Below are positions 1 through 10,930 of a stretch of DNA of 64,000 nucleotides, piece by piece. Made by a program: the position numbers and the translations under genes. The DNA lies in contig NZ_JASBQE010000034.1 of NCBI RefSeq assembly GCF_029960785.1, positions 1 through 64,000 on the forward strand, read 5' to 3'. This DNA comes from Polyangium sp. 15x6. GTDB lineage: Bacteria; Myxococcota_A; Polyangia; Polyangiales; Polyangiaceae. How positions within the stretch are numbered: the first letter of the stretch is position 1; every line of letters starts with the position of its first letter. The notes beneath the pieces are model-generated. The model worked only from the letters and a program-made list of their open reading frames with translations, searched no databases and was not told the origin of the DNA.

Positions 1-288
1 GCCGACGCCGCCGCTGCCGCCTGCGCCTCCGACGCCGCCCGCGCCACCTGCGCCACCTTGCCCGCCCGCGCCACCTTGCCCGCCCGCGCCGCCCGCGCCC
101 GCGCTTCCTCCTTGTCCCCCGGCGCCGCCGCTGCCCCCGTTGCCGCCCGCGGCGCCCTGTCCTCCCGCGCCTGCCGTGCCGCTGCTCGAGCTCGACGTGG
201 GTGTGGATGCGCCTTCGTCTCCACACGCGGCGAGCGCCACGGTCGAGGCGAACATGCAGGCAAGAAAAGCGTCGCGGACGTGCGCCAT
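1..288 (-). CDS. Gly-rich secreted lipoprotein, N-terminal part (runs off the window)
   Basis: The gene reads leftward and is cut by the window edge, leaving 96 residues. The start ATG at 288 follows a good ribosome binding site (GGAGG, 4 nt away). The N terminus is a lipoprotein signal: a short hydrophobic stretch ending in LAAC, with the lipidated Cys near residue 22. A Ser/Thr stretch follows, then a long low-complexity linker of GGAGG/GGQGG-type repeats that continues to the edge. Such linkers tether exported domains to the membrane in myxobacterial lipoproteins; the functional domain lies outside the window, so no function can be given. Confidence 0.8.
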   Translation of the reverse strand, partial: MAHVRDAFLACMFASTVALAACGDEGASTPTSSSSSGTAGAGGQGAAGGNGGSGGAGGQGGSAGAGGAGGQGGAGGQGGAGGAGGVGGAGGSGGVG

Positions 289-566
289 GAATCCTCCGTT
301 CGAGGCGCGATGAAAGCATGCCGAACGCGGAATTTGGAGCCCGCTTTGCGTCACGAACGGCGCGGCTCGGGAGAAACACGGGCCCCCGTCGGGAAAGCAC
401 GCAGGCCCATGCGCGCCCTCGCCGGAGGCACGAACGGTGGGCTCACCGGTTGTTCACCGTTGGTGTTCGAATCATTCTCGACATGTCGCGTTTCGTCCGC
501 GCGATAGACGAATTCACGCGGACGAACGATACGCGGCGGGTGCGGAGACTCCGGGGGGAGGTTTCG
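289..566. other. Intergenic region between divergent genes
   Basis: This 278-bp stretch separates the leftward lipoprotein gene from the rightward sensor gene, so it should carry both promoters. In-frame ATGs at 318 and 483 could extend the rightward gene, but the start at 567 has the only good ribosome binding site. I see no convincing promoter boxes, RNA gene or repeat here. Confidence 0.4.
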
Positions 567-1340
567 ATGCACGACCTATCGACGTTCTCGCTCGACGACA
601 TGATCAGCTGCGGCGCAATGCTGCGCGGCCTCGGAGAAGGCGCCCGGAGCATGGAAGACACGGCCGGGCGGGTCGTTCGCGCGCTCTACGAGAACCTCGC
701 GCGCCCCGCGACGGGCGCGCCCTCGTGCGCGCTCGTGAGATTCTTCGAGACGGAGCGATTCGACGCGCTGCCGGCGGAGCCGCGGAAATTCGCGCAGCGG
801 ATGTCCGGCGCGGAGGCGCTCGCGCCGGACACGACGTGTCTGCAATTGCTGGCGAGCGCCGGCGACGAGATGGCCTGGAACGATCCGAAGGCGTCGGCCG
901 GGCACCTCGCGATCCCGCTTCCGAGCGAGGAGGCGCTCGCCCGCATGCCGATGATCGCGCGGCTCTGCGCGCAGCTCGGGGTCGCGACGAGCTCGGTGCT
1001 GCGCCCCGCGCGGTTCACGGAGCTCGCGGAGCGGACGTACGACGTGTTCCACGTGGAGCACGCCGCCGAGAGCCCGTACGTGCCGGCCAAGGCGAGCTTC
1101 GTGGAGCGATACGGGATCCGCTCGGTGGTCGGCTGCGGCGGCGTCCTGCCGAGCGGGCAGATGTTCGCGGTGCTCCTGTTCTCGAAGGTGCACGTGGCGC
1201 CCGCGACGGCGCAGCTCTTCCGGCCGCTCGCGCTCGCGATCAAGCTCGCGATCCTGCCGTGGTCGTTCGCCCCGCAAGAGGACCCCGCCACGAGCGAGGC
1301 GCGGCGCGGTCGGGAGGAGGTGGTCTCTTGCGCCCCGTGA
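567..1340 (+). CDS. GAF-like sensory protein, partner of the PAS-STAS protein
   Basis: A 257-residue soluble protein with no signal peptide or membrane segment. ATG 567 is chosen because GGGGGGAGG lies 5-6 nt upstream. The mixed hydrophobic/charged pattern, with segments such as RSVVGCGGVLPSGQMFAVLLF towards the C terminus, resembles a GAF-type sensory fold, but no ligand site can be read. The stop overlaps the start of the next gene (TTG 1328 lies 10 codons before this stop), so the two are translationally coupled and probably act together in one signalling unit. The GAF assignment is an inference; existence of the gene is well supported by its phase and the coupling. Confidence 0.7.
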   Translation: MHDLSTFSLDDMISCGAMLRGLGEGARSMEDTAGRVVRALYENLARPATGAPSCALVRFFETERFDALPAEPRKFAQRMSGAEALAPDTTCLQLLASAGDEMAWNDPKASAGHLAIPLPSEEALARMPMIARLCAQLGVATSSVLRPARFTELAERTYDVFHVEHAAESPYVPAKASFVERYGIRSVVGCGGVLPSGQMFAVLLFSKVHVAPATAQLFRPLALAIKLAILPWSFAPQEDPATSEARRGREEVVSCAP

Positions 1341-2353
1341 CCCTCGACGGCGAGACCGCGGTCCTAAGGGCCCGGGTGGCGACGCTCGAAGCGCTGCTCG
1401 CGGAGCACGAGCGCGCCGCGGCCGAGCGCGTGCAGCGGATGGAGCAGCTCATCGCGGATCTGTCGGCGCGTACGCAGGTCTTCGAGGCGACGCTGCGGAG
1501 CATCGTCGACGGGGTGGTCGTGTGCGACACGGCGGGACGAATCACGCACGTGAACGAGGCCGCGACGTCGATCATGGGGTCGAGAGAGGCCGGCGGCGTC
1601 CCCCCCGAGAACTGGGAGGAGAAGTACGGGCTCTTCTACGCGGACGGCGTGACGCCGTACCCGAGGGAGGAGATTCCGATCCATCGCGCGGTGCGCGGTG
1701 AGCCGGTCGATCGCGCGGAGATGCTCGTCCGAAGCGCGCAAAAGCCGGAAGGGATGATCCTCGAGACGAGCGCGCGGACGATCCACGACGATCGAGGGGA
1801 GCGTCTCGGCGCCGTGGTGGTCTTCCGCGACATCACCGAGCGCAAGCGGCACGAGCGGGAGGTGGCGCAGCAGCTCGTGGCCGAGCGGGAGAAAAACGAG
1901 ACGCTCGAGCGGCTGCGGATCGCCGTGCACGAGCTGTCGACGCCGATCCTCGAGGTCTGGGACGGCGTGCTGGCGCTGCCGCTGATCGGGGTCGTCGACT
2001 CGAAGCGGTCGGCCCAGGTGATGGAGACGCTGCTCGAGTCGGTGGTGCGGATGAAGGGCCGGTACGTGATCCTCGACGTGACGGGCGTGGACATACTCGA
2101 CACGGCGACGGCCGATCACCTGCTCAAGATCGTGCGCGCGGTGGAGCTGCTCGGGACACGCTGCGTGCTGAGCGGCGTGCGGCCGTCCGTCGCGCAGACG
2201 CTGGTCGAGCTCGGGGTTTCGTTCGGCAAACTGGTGACGCTCCGCAACCTGAAGCACGGCCTCAAGGCGTGCATGCGGTGGAAGGAGGGGGACGCGGATC
2301 GTGCAGGAAGAGAGGCTGCACCTTCGACCGGAGCTCCTCTAGGAATGCGGTGA
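1328..2353 (+). CDS. PAS-STAS domain protein, RsbR-like
   Basis: A 341-residue cytoplasmic protein. Domains in order: a short coiled coil (about 8-50), a PAS domain (about 55-175) ending in the typical VVVFRDITERK, a linker coiled coil, and a C-terminal STAS domain (about 200-320). The STAS part closely resembles the RsbR stressosome family: TGVDILDTATADHLL, then GVRPSVAQTLVELG. The Thr residues in DT and AQT match the positions that the kinase RsbT phosphorylates in Bacillus RsbR. A PAS input in place of the usual globin-like N domain is a plausible sensor swap. No rsbS or rsbT homologue is in the window. The TTG start at 1328 is chosen because GGAGGAGGTGG sits just upstream; GTG 1337 is the alternative. 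Confidence 0.82.
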   Translation: MRPVTLDGETAVLRARVATLEALLAEHERAAAERVQRMEQLIADLSARTQVFEATLRSIVDGVVVCDTAGRITHVNEAATSIMGSREAGGVPPENWEEKYGLFYADGVTPYPREEIPIHRAVRGEPVDRAEMLVRSAQKPEGMILETSARTIHDDRGERLGAVVVFRDITERKRHEREVAQQLVAEREKNETLERLRIAVHELSTPILEVWDGVLALPLIGVVDSKRSAQVMETLLESVVRMKGRYVILDVTGVDILDTATADHLLKIVRAVELLGTRCVLSGVRPSVAQTLVELGVSFGKLVTLRNLKHGLKACMRWKEGDADRAGREAAPSTGAPLGMR

Positions 2354-2355
2354 GA

Positions 2356-3078
2356 TCACGCCTCCGCGTCCTCGTTCGTCCCGGTCGCCTCGTCCTCGGT
2401 CGTGCCTTCGCTCGGCTTCTCGCCCCTCAGGAAGAACGACTCCACGAAGTCCCGTTGCCCCGGGAAGAGCGCGCCGAGCGATCGGTGCACGCGCTCGAGC
2501 TCCAGCCTGAGTCGGCCCTTCGCGACGAGCTCCTCGGAGCGCTCCTTCGACCAGCCCATCTGCGCGCCGTCGTTCGCGTCGATCGCCTTCTGCGCGCGCT
2601 CGGCGGCGTCCTTCAGCTTGCCCACGAGGCCCGCGCGCTCGCCGAAGTCTTCGCCGGCTTCGAGGCGCCCGGCCGCCTCGTTCGCGCGCTTGGGACGCTC
2701 GTCGATCGGCGCGCGCGTAAAACCCGTGAGCAGGCCCGGCAGGAAGGAGAGGACGGCCGGGTGCTTCTTCGAGCCGCCGCCGAGGCGGATGGTGACGAGC
2801 GCGAGCGCCTCGTCGACCCTGCGCTTGAGCAAGACGAGCGTCGCGTTCTGCTTGGCCTGCGCGGAGGGGCGGCCGAAGAGCTGGACCTCCTGCGTGTCGC
2901 GCGCCTCCTTGAGGAGGGAGTCGATGTGGGTCTTGAGGGACGCGGCGAGCTTCTCGAGCTCGACCCGGTCGGCGTGCTTGAGGTCCGGAAACTCCGCCCA
3001 AGCGCAGATGGAAGACCACGAGAAGGACGCAAAGGTGAGGTGAACCCAGGAGGAAGCTGTCTCGTTGGGCAGGCGCAT
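2356..3078 (-). CDS. Hypothetical helical protein
   Basis: Up to 240 residues, not recognised. From about residue 30 the sequence is rich in Lys, Glu, Arg and Ala with heptad-like spacing (for example RVELEKLAASLKTHIDSLLKEA), suggesting long soluble helices; the tail is acidic. The first 30 residues look unlike the rest and there is no clear ribosome binding site at ATG 3078, so the true start may be internal. It ends 2 bp from the stop of the convergent PAS-STAS gene. Reading-frame openness and codon bias support a real gene; no function is proposed. Confidence 0.55.
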   Translation of the reverse strand: MRLPNETASSWVHLTFASFSWSSICAWAEFPDLKHADRVELEKLAASLKTHIDSLLKEARDTQEVQLFGRPSAQAKQNATLVLLKRRVDEALALVTIRLGGGSKKHPAVLSFLPGLLTGFTRAPIDERPKRANEAAGRLEAGEDFGERAGLVGKLKDAAERAQKAIDANDGAQMGWSKERSEELVAKGRLRLELERVHRSLGALFPGQRDFVESFFLRGEKPSEGTTEDEATGTNEDAEA

Positions 3079-3290
3079 GGGGAGGAGGCTCCGGAAAGGT
3101 TGGGGGACGTACGAGGAGGCGGGAAGGACGCTAACGAAAGCGAGGAGGGCGCGTCAAGGCGGTGCGGAGGAGGAGGATGGAGTGTTGCAGGAGGGTCAGG
3201 GAGGCGGGGAGGCGGGCGGTGGGGCGTTGCGGGAGGGTCAGGGAGGTGGGGAGGGAAGGGTTGCGGGCGAGCAGGGGTCGCCGTGGAGCA
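3079..3290. repeat. G-rich tract with imperfect 29-nt direct repeats
   Basis: The + strand of this intergenic stretch is strongly purine-biased (G runs, GGAGG, GGGGAGG). A 29-nt unit starting GTTGC and ending GGGGAGG occurs at 3184-3212 and 3226-3254 with two mismatches; a decayed third copy begins at 3260. A separate 15-bp direct repeat lies at 3274-3288 and 3318-3332, the second copy inside the end of the neighbouring gene. No convincing coding region. The G-run density would allow G-quadruplex formation on the + strand. Confidence 0.6.
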
Positions 3291-3974
3291 TCAGGTCTGG
3301 AGCGCTTCGAGTGGCACGGGGTCGCCGTGGAGATGGAGGATTTTCCCAAATTCGCGAACGGCGCCCGGAGCGAGTCGCAGACCGAACCCGCCCGACTCGA
3401 GGAAAAGATAGCGGGTCGCCGGATCGAATTTGGCCCTGCTCGGATGCTCCTCGATCTCCGCGCGGAGCCCGAACGCCGTGTCGGTCTCGTTGTCGAGCAC
3501 CCGTTTCGCCATCTCGTTGTGCTCCTTCGCTTCCACGAGGACGGGCACGTCGGCGGGGTCGTTGTCGAAGAGGCCCCTCACGCGCAACGTGCCGTGCACG
3601 GGTTCGTCTTGGATCCTGCGAAACTCGAGCACCGTGCTCGGGAAGGCAGATTTCTCGGCGAAGTCCGCGAGATATCCCCCGAGCGTCTCCTCGTCCGTGA
3701 ACGCATCCACCTCGGCGCCCACGACACGCACCGCGTCTCGATCCACCCAGAAGTTCAGCATCGTGGCGCTGATGTCGCGCCGATACTTGGGATAAACGAC
3801 GAGTCGACGCATGCGGGGGTGCGGGCCGGACTTCAGCTCAGCCCGGATCCAAGGGCTCTCGTCGAGCGTCGCGCGAAAATCTTCGAGCGTCTGCACAAGG
3901 GGGCTCGGCTCCGTGAGCTCGGTGGCGGAGGCGACGGCCTTGATCCGATCCTTCCAAGTTTGTCGAGCAGTCAT
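3291..3974 (-). CDS. Hypothetical protein coupled to an EEP-family gene
   Basis: A 227-residue soluble protein that I do not recognise. It has no signal peptide, membrane segment or Cys cluster. Notable stretches are MRRLVVYPKYRRDISATMLNF in the first half and TRYLFLESGGFGLRLAPGA near the end; the overall composition suggests a mixed alpha/beta fold. Its ATG overlaps the stop of the upstream nuclease-like gene in an ATGA overlap, so the two are translationally coupled and are probably partners. No homologue can be named from the sequence alone. Confidence 0.65.
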   Translation of the reverse strand: MTARQTWKDRIKAVASATELTEPSPLVQTLEDFRATLDESPWIRAELKSGPHPRMRRLVVYPKYRRDISATMLNFWVDRDAVRVVGAEVDAFTDEETLGGYLADFAEKSAFPSTVLEFRRIQDEPVHGTLRVRGLFDNDPADVPVLVEAKEHNEMAKRVLDNETDTAFGLRAEIEEHPSRAKFDPATRYLFLESGGFGLRLAPGAVREFGKILHLHGDPVPLEALQT

Positions 3975-4720
3975 GGGAGAACCTCCTCCGTCCTTTCCTT
4001 CAGCGTGAGCTCCACCGGCAGATGGTCACCATAGATGTCGGTCATCGTGGCCCGTTTCGGGTCGATCAACAGCTGGGGGCCGAGCCGATCGAGGATGTCC
4101 ACGCGCTCCACACGTTCCGCCAGATCCGGACTCACGAGGATCTGATCGAGGCACTGCCAGGTCACGATGCTGTCGTCGTGCTTGCGGTAGTAGGTCCCGC
4201 GCGGATGAGCGTGTCGCTCGCCGAGCCAGCGCCACATCGGGTTGTACAGAGGCTTCAGCTTCTGAAAACTCTTCACGGTCTTCAGGTCGTCTCGGCTCGC
4301 GTAGGTCTGCCCTTGGTGAAAGATGGGCATGCCGGCGTCTTCCCGGGGGATCGGATCTCGCTCCTCGACGAGTTCGAGCCTGTCTCGCGTCGCCCACAGC
4401 ATGGTTCGTAGGGCGATCTCGCGGTCGAAGGGATGCGCGTTGAAGTCGCCGAGCACGATGAGCGGGCCTCCGCTCCAGAAGAACCTCATCTGGTCGGACA
4501 GGGTCCCAACGACACGCTCCCGCGGCGGTCCCTCAGGCAAATTGCGTTTATCGGGGAAGTGGACGCCGACGATCTGGAGGTCTCCGACGTGCGGTACGTG
4601 GACCTCGGCGCCCACCATGCGCTCGGCTGCATCACGCAGGACACCCGGGATGAAGATGGCCGCCGGCGTCTTGATGCGGACATCGCGACTCACGAGCATC
4701 ACGACGCGCGGGTCCGTCAT
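3971..4720 (-). CDS. Endonuclease/exonuclease/phosphatase family protein, main (C-terminal) part
   Basis: This 249-codon open frame carries most of an EEP-superfamily (DNase I-like, Mg-dependent phosphodiesterase) domain: GDFNAHP, the conserved Asp/Asn motif; LDQILVSPDL; and the terminal GDHLPVELTL, matching the SDH motif. It lacks the family's N-terminal Asn and Glu motifs, which are found just upstream in another frame (4740-4886). The reading frame stays open across the junction (codons before ATG 4720 read DALTALT), so ATG 4720 is unlikely to be the natural start. The 916 nt from 4886 to 3971 are one base more than 305 codons. Substrate unknown: nucleic acid, phospholipid or inositol phosphate are all possible in this superfamily. 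Confidence 0.7.
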   Translation of the reverse strand: MTDPRVVMLVSRDVRIKTPAAIFIPGVLRDAAERMVGAEVHVPHVGDLQIVGVHFPDKRNLPEGPPRERVVGTLSDQMRFFWSGGPLIVLGDFNAHPFDREIALRTMLWATRDRLELVEERDPIPREDAGMPIFHQGQTYASRDDLKTVKSFQKLKPLYNPMWRWLGERHAHPRGTYYRKHDDSIVTWQCLDQILVSPDLAERVERVDILDRLGPQLLIDPKRATMTDIYGDHLPVELTLKERTEEVLP

Positions 4721-4739
4721 CGTGAGCGCAGTCAGCGCG

Positions 4740-4886
4740 TCACGTCCACGTCCGGATCTCTTGCTCGGTTACCTGCTCAGGCATCTCCTGGAGGCAGACC
4801 AGCGTGCTGCCTTTGTCCGCCAGGTACGCACAGGCGAGTCGGAGTGCCTCCCTCTGACCCCGCAGATTCCACGTGAACGCCAACAT
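4740..4886 (-). pseudogene. N-terminal part of the EEP protein, cut off by a +1 frameshift
   Basis: A 48-codon frame begins at ATG 4884-4886 with LAFTWNLRGQ and continues to CLQEMP, the Asn and catalytic Glu motifs that open an EEP domain. It ends in a UGA at 4740-4742, and the rest of the domain continues in the +1 frame. Removing one base near 4740-4760 would give a 304-residue protein with every motif intact, so this is a recent mutation, a sequencing error or a recoding event. The stop context is UGA followed by C with GAC as the next +1 codon, as in prfB. No good ribosome binding site precedes the ATG; GTG or TTG codons between 4940 and 4900 could be the start. Confidence 0.65.
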
Positions 4887-4945
4887 GTACGAGGAGGAAG
4901 GGAGCGCAGGGTTTGTCGCCGGCGTCAACCTTCCTTCGTCCACCC

Positions 4946-6043
4946 TCAGTGCAACAGGAACCGACTGAGCACGAACAGCGCGATCATCCCGAGCGCGATG
5001 CCGATGCCTGCGGCGAGGATCAGCACGCCGCTCCCGCTCGACGCCGCGTTCGGCGCGACCATCGGATCCATCGGCGCGGGCGCCGCATGCGGATTGGGCG
5101 CCGAGGGCATGTTCGGGCGCGGCATGCTCTGCGGCACGCTCGGCAGGCGCATGCCGCCGTGGGCGCTCCCCTGCGCGCCGTAACGCATCGGCTGCATCTC
5201 GTGCAGCGCCGCTTCGAGGCGCGCCGCGAGCACGCCGGCCGTCGGACGGCGATCCCGATCGCGGCGCAGGCAGTCGTCGACGAGCGAGGCGAGCGCGGGC
5301 GGTAGGTCCGGCCTGCGCGAGGCCACGGGGTCGGCGTCGCGCGTCATGATGCGGACCATGAGCGCGTTGTAGTTCGCCGCCTCGTGCGGGAGCGTCGCCG
5401 TGAGCGCCTCGTGCATGACCACGCCGAGCGACCAGACGTCGGCGCGGCCGTCGATGTCGTCGCGGCCCGCGGCCTGCTCGGGGCTCATGTACGCGGGCGA
5501 TCCGACGACGGTGCCCGTGCGCGTGAGCGTGAGATGCTCGGGGTTGCCTTCGAGCATCTTGCTGATGCCGAAGTCGAGGATCTTCAGCACGAGCTCGCCG
5601 GTCTGCGCGCGGTGCGCGTAGAGGTTCGCGGGCTTGAGGTCGCGGTGGATGATCCCCTGCTGGTGCGCGCTGTCGAGCGCGCGGACCACGCCGACGAAGA
5701 GATCGGTGAGCATCGCCGGGTCGAGCATGCGCTCGCGCGCGATCCACGCGTCGAGCCCCTCGCCATGGAGGAGCTCGAAGACGAGGAAGGGCGAGCCGTC
5801 CTCCGCCTGCCCGAGGTCGAGGATCTCGACGATGCTCGGGCTCCGCACGCGGCCGCTCGCCTTCGCCTCGTTGAAGAAGCGCTGCAACGACACGGCGTCG
5901 GCCGCGACGTCGGGGTGCAGGATTTTGAGCGCGACCTCGCGGTCGATGAGCTCGTTCTTTGCAGCCCAAACGGTGCCGCTCGCGCCGGATCCGAGCATCC
6001 GGACGAGGCGGTACCGTGACTGGATGAGATCGCCAGGGTTCAA
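4946..6043 (-). CDS. Ser/Thr protein kinase with a C-terminal membrane anchor
   Basis: A 365-residue Hanks-type kinase. The kinase domain spans about 11-270: glycine loop LGSGASGTVW, catalytic Lys40, Glu59, HRDLKPAN with catalytic Asp135, DFG at 157-159, a Thr-rich activation loop (LTLTRTGTVVGSPAYMSPE), and the APE-equivalent SPE. A Pro/Met-rich linker follows, and one hydrophobic helix (about 339-359) ends the chain, so it is a tail-anchored enzyme facing the cytoplasm with no extracellular sensor. The start is TTG 6043, supported by the usual NPGDLIQSRYRL opening, though the ribosome binding site is weak. Targets are unknown. Confidence 0.93.
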   Translation of the reverse strand: MNPGDLIQSRYRLVRMLGSGASGTVWAAKNELIDREVALKILHPDVAADAVSLQRFFNEAKASGRVRSPSIVEILDLGQAEDGSPFLVFELLHGEGLDAWIARERMLDPAMLTDLFVGVVRALDSAHQQGIIHRDLKPANLYAHRAQTGELVLKILDFGISKMLEGNPEHLTLTRTGTVVGSPAYMSPEQAAGRDDIDGRADVWSLGVVMHEALTATLPHEAANYNALMVRIMTRDADPVASRRPDLPPALASLVDDCLRRDRDRRPTAGVLAARLEAALHEMQPMRYGAQGSAHGGMRLPSVPQSMPRPNMPSAPNPHAAPAPMDPMVAPNAASSGSGVLILAAGIGIALGMIALFVLSRFLLH

Positions 6044-6119
6044 CCGGCTGGGGAGGATACCAAAGCTCGGCCCGCCGGCGTAGCCGAGAGACGCGCGGCG
6101 GGCGTTCCCGTCCTACGGA

Positions 6120-7532
6120 TCAAGTGTCGTAGTAGAGGAAGAACTCGTAGGGGACGGGGCGCAGGCGCACAGCATCGAGCTCGCGCTCGCGCTTGTACTC
6201 GATCCACGTGTGGATGATGTCCCGCGTGAAGACGTCGCCCCGGAGCAAGAACTCGTGGTCGCGCTCGAGCGCCGTGAGCGCCTCGTCGAGCGAGCCAGGG
6301 CACTTCGGCACCTCCTTGAGCTCCTCGGGCGAGAGCGCGTAGATGTCCTTGTCGAGCGGATCGCCGGGATCGATGCGGTTCTGGATGCCGTCGAGGCCCG
6401 CCATCATCATCGCGGCGAACGCGAGATAGGGGTTGCACGAGGCGTCCGGGAAGCGGACCTCGATGCGACGGCCCTTCGGCGAGTTGCCGGCAGCGACCGG
6501 GATGCGGATCGCGGCCGAGCGGTTGCGGCTCGAGTACGCGAGGTTCACGGGCGCCTCGTAGCCGGGGACGAGCCGGCGATAGCTGTTCGTCGTCGGGTTC
6601 GTGAGGGCCGCGAGCGCCTTCGCGTGCTTCAAGATGCCGCCGATGTACCAGAGGCCGATGTCCGACAGGCCCGCGTAGCCGTCGCCCGCGAAGAGGGGCT
6701 TGCCGTCCTTCCAGAGCGACTGATGGCAGTGCATGCCGCTGCCGTTGTCGCCGAAGAGGGGCTTCGGCATGAACGTCACGGTCTTGTTGTGGCGCTTGGC
6801 CACGTTCTTCACGACGTACTTGAACCACATGAGCGTGTCGGCCATCGCCGTGAGCTTGTCGAAGCGCACGCCGATCTCGCACTGGCCCGCGCTCGCGACC
6901 TCGTGGTGGCCGACCTCGACGGAGACGCCGCTCTCGATGAGCGTGGTCATCATGTCGCCGCGCACGTCGCCGAGCGAGTCCGTGGGCGAGACCGGGAAAT
7001 AACCTTCCTTGTGGCGGATCTTGTGCCCGAGGTTCGGGCCCGCCTTGCCCGTGTTCCACACGGCCTCGTCCGAGTCGATCTCGTAGAAGGCGCCGCGCGG
7101 GGAGTTATCGTAACGGACCGAGTCGAAGACGAAGAACTCCGCCTCGGGGCCGAAGAACGTCGTGTCGGCGATGCCCGTCGCGCGGACGTGGTTCTCCGCC
7201 TTCTGCGCGATGTACCGCGGGTCGCGGCCGTAGGGCTGGCCCGTGACCGGATCGGAGATCTTGCAGATGAGCGAGAGCGTCTTCTGCGCGTGGAACGGGT
7301 CGATCTTCGCCGTCGTCGGATCGGGCGTCATCGACATGTCCGACGCGTTGATGGGCTGCCAGCCGCGCACGGAGGAGCCGTCGAAGCCGATGCCCTCCTC
7401 GAACATGTCCTCGTTCAGCCGACTCGCAGGGATCGTCGTGTGCTGCCAGATGCCCGGCAGGTCGATGAACTTGAGGTCGACGAACTTGCAGTCGTGATCC
7501 TTCGCGAATTGAATGACGTCTTTCGGCTTCAT
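6120..7532 (-). CDS. glnA: Glutamine synthetase, type I
   Basis: A 470-residue GS-I enzyme that makes glutamine from glutamate, ammonia and ATP; full length for the family. Visible signatures: FDGSSVRGW near the N terminus, the glutamate-site EAEFF, the Mg-binding and ATP-binding core with [13 protein letters not shown], the NRSAAIRIP region, and a C-terminal DIYALSPEE motif whose Tyr corresponds to the adenylylation site of the GlnE-regulated beta subtype. ATG 7530-7532 is chosen because GGAG lies 7 nt upstream and [11 protein letters not shown] matches the family start; the longer open frame is rejected. It lies 13 nt behind glnB and is probably co-transcribed with it. Confidence 0.97.
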   Translation of the reverse strand: MKPKDVIQFAKDHDCKFVDLKFIDLPGIWQHTTIPASRLNEDMFEEGIGFDGSSVRGWQPINASDMSMTPDPTTAKIDPFHAQKTLSLICKISDPVTGQPYGRDPRYIAQKAENHVRATGIADTTFFGPEAEFFVFDSVRYDNSPRGAFYEIDSDEAVWNTGKAGPNLGHKIRHKEGYFPVSPTDSLGDVRGDMMTTLIESGVSVEVGHHEVASAGQCEIGVRFDKLTAMADTLMWFKYVVKNVAKRHNKTVTFMPKPLFGDNGSGMHCHQSLWKDGKPLFAGDGYAGLSDIGLWYIGGILKHAKALAALTNPTTNSYRRLVPGYEAPVNLAYSSRNRSAAIRIPVAAGNSPKGRRIEVRFPDASCNPYLAFAAMMMAGLDGIQNRIDPGDPLDKDIYALSPEELKEVPKCPGSLDEALTALERDHEFLLRGDVFTRDIIHTWIEYKRERELDAVRLRPVPYEFFLYYDT

Positions 7533-7545
7533 GATTTGTTCTCCG

Positions 7546-7947
<402 letters not shown>

Positions 7948-7968
7948 TCAGGCCACGCGGGCGGCGAG

Positions 7969-8002
7969 AATTTCCGAGCCTCCCGCATGGAGGACGGAAA
8001 TT
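7969..8002. promoter_or_regulatory. 34-nt imperfect palindrome, candidate operator
   Basis: Outer arms AATTTCCG and CGGAAATT (8 bp, perfect) enclose inner arms CCTCC and GGAGG (5 bp) around a CGCAT loop. Such A/T-rich symmetric arms stand out in this GC-rich genome. It lies midway between divergent glnB and the kinase gene at 8193, so it is well placed to bind a dimeric regulator of either. Confidence 0.5.
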
Positions 8003-8192
8003 TGGTGACCTTCGTCGCCAACATCCAGCTTCGGAGTGCAAGAGCCCACGGGACGGCGTTCGCCCGAGGCCCGCTCTTCCGGGCATTCCGAAGGCAATCG
8101 GCATCCGCCTACGTCGTAGAGTTGTCGGCGGGTTCCACCTCGCCTACCCTCGCGGGCGAGTTCGCCCTTTTCCGTTCGTCGCCGATGACCTG

Positions 8193-10925
<2,733 letters not shown>

Positions 10926-10930
10926 CGCGC

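Noticed and set aside
460-485. GTTCGAATC resembling a tRNA T-loop
   Set aside because: The flanking bases do not form a T stem and no acceptor, D or anticodon arms fit around it.
437-1327. Long N-terminal extension of the PAS-STAS frame
   Set aside because: It is Arg/Ala-rich shadow sequence of the overlapping GAF-like gene; the ribosome binding site and the domain start both place the gene start at 1328.
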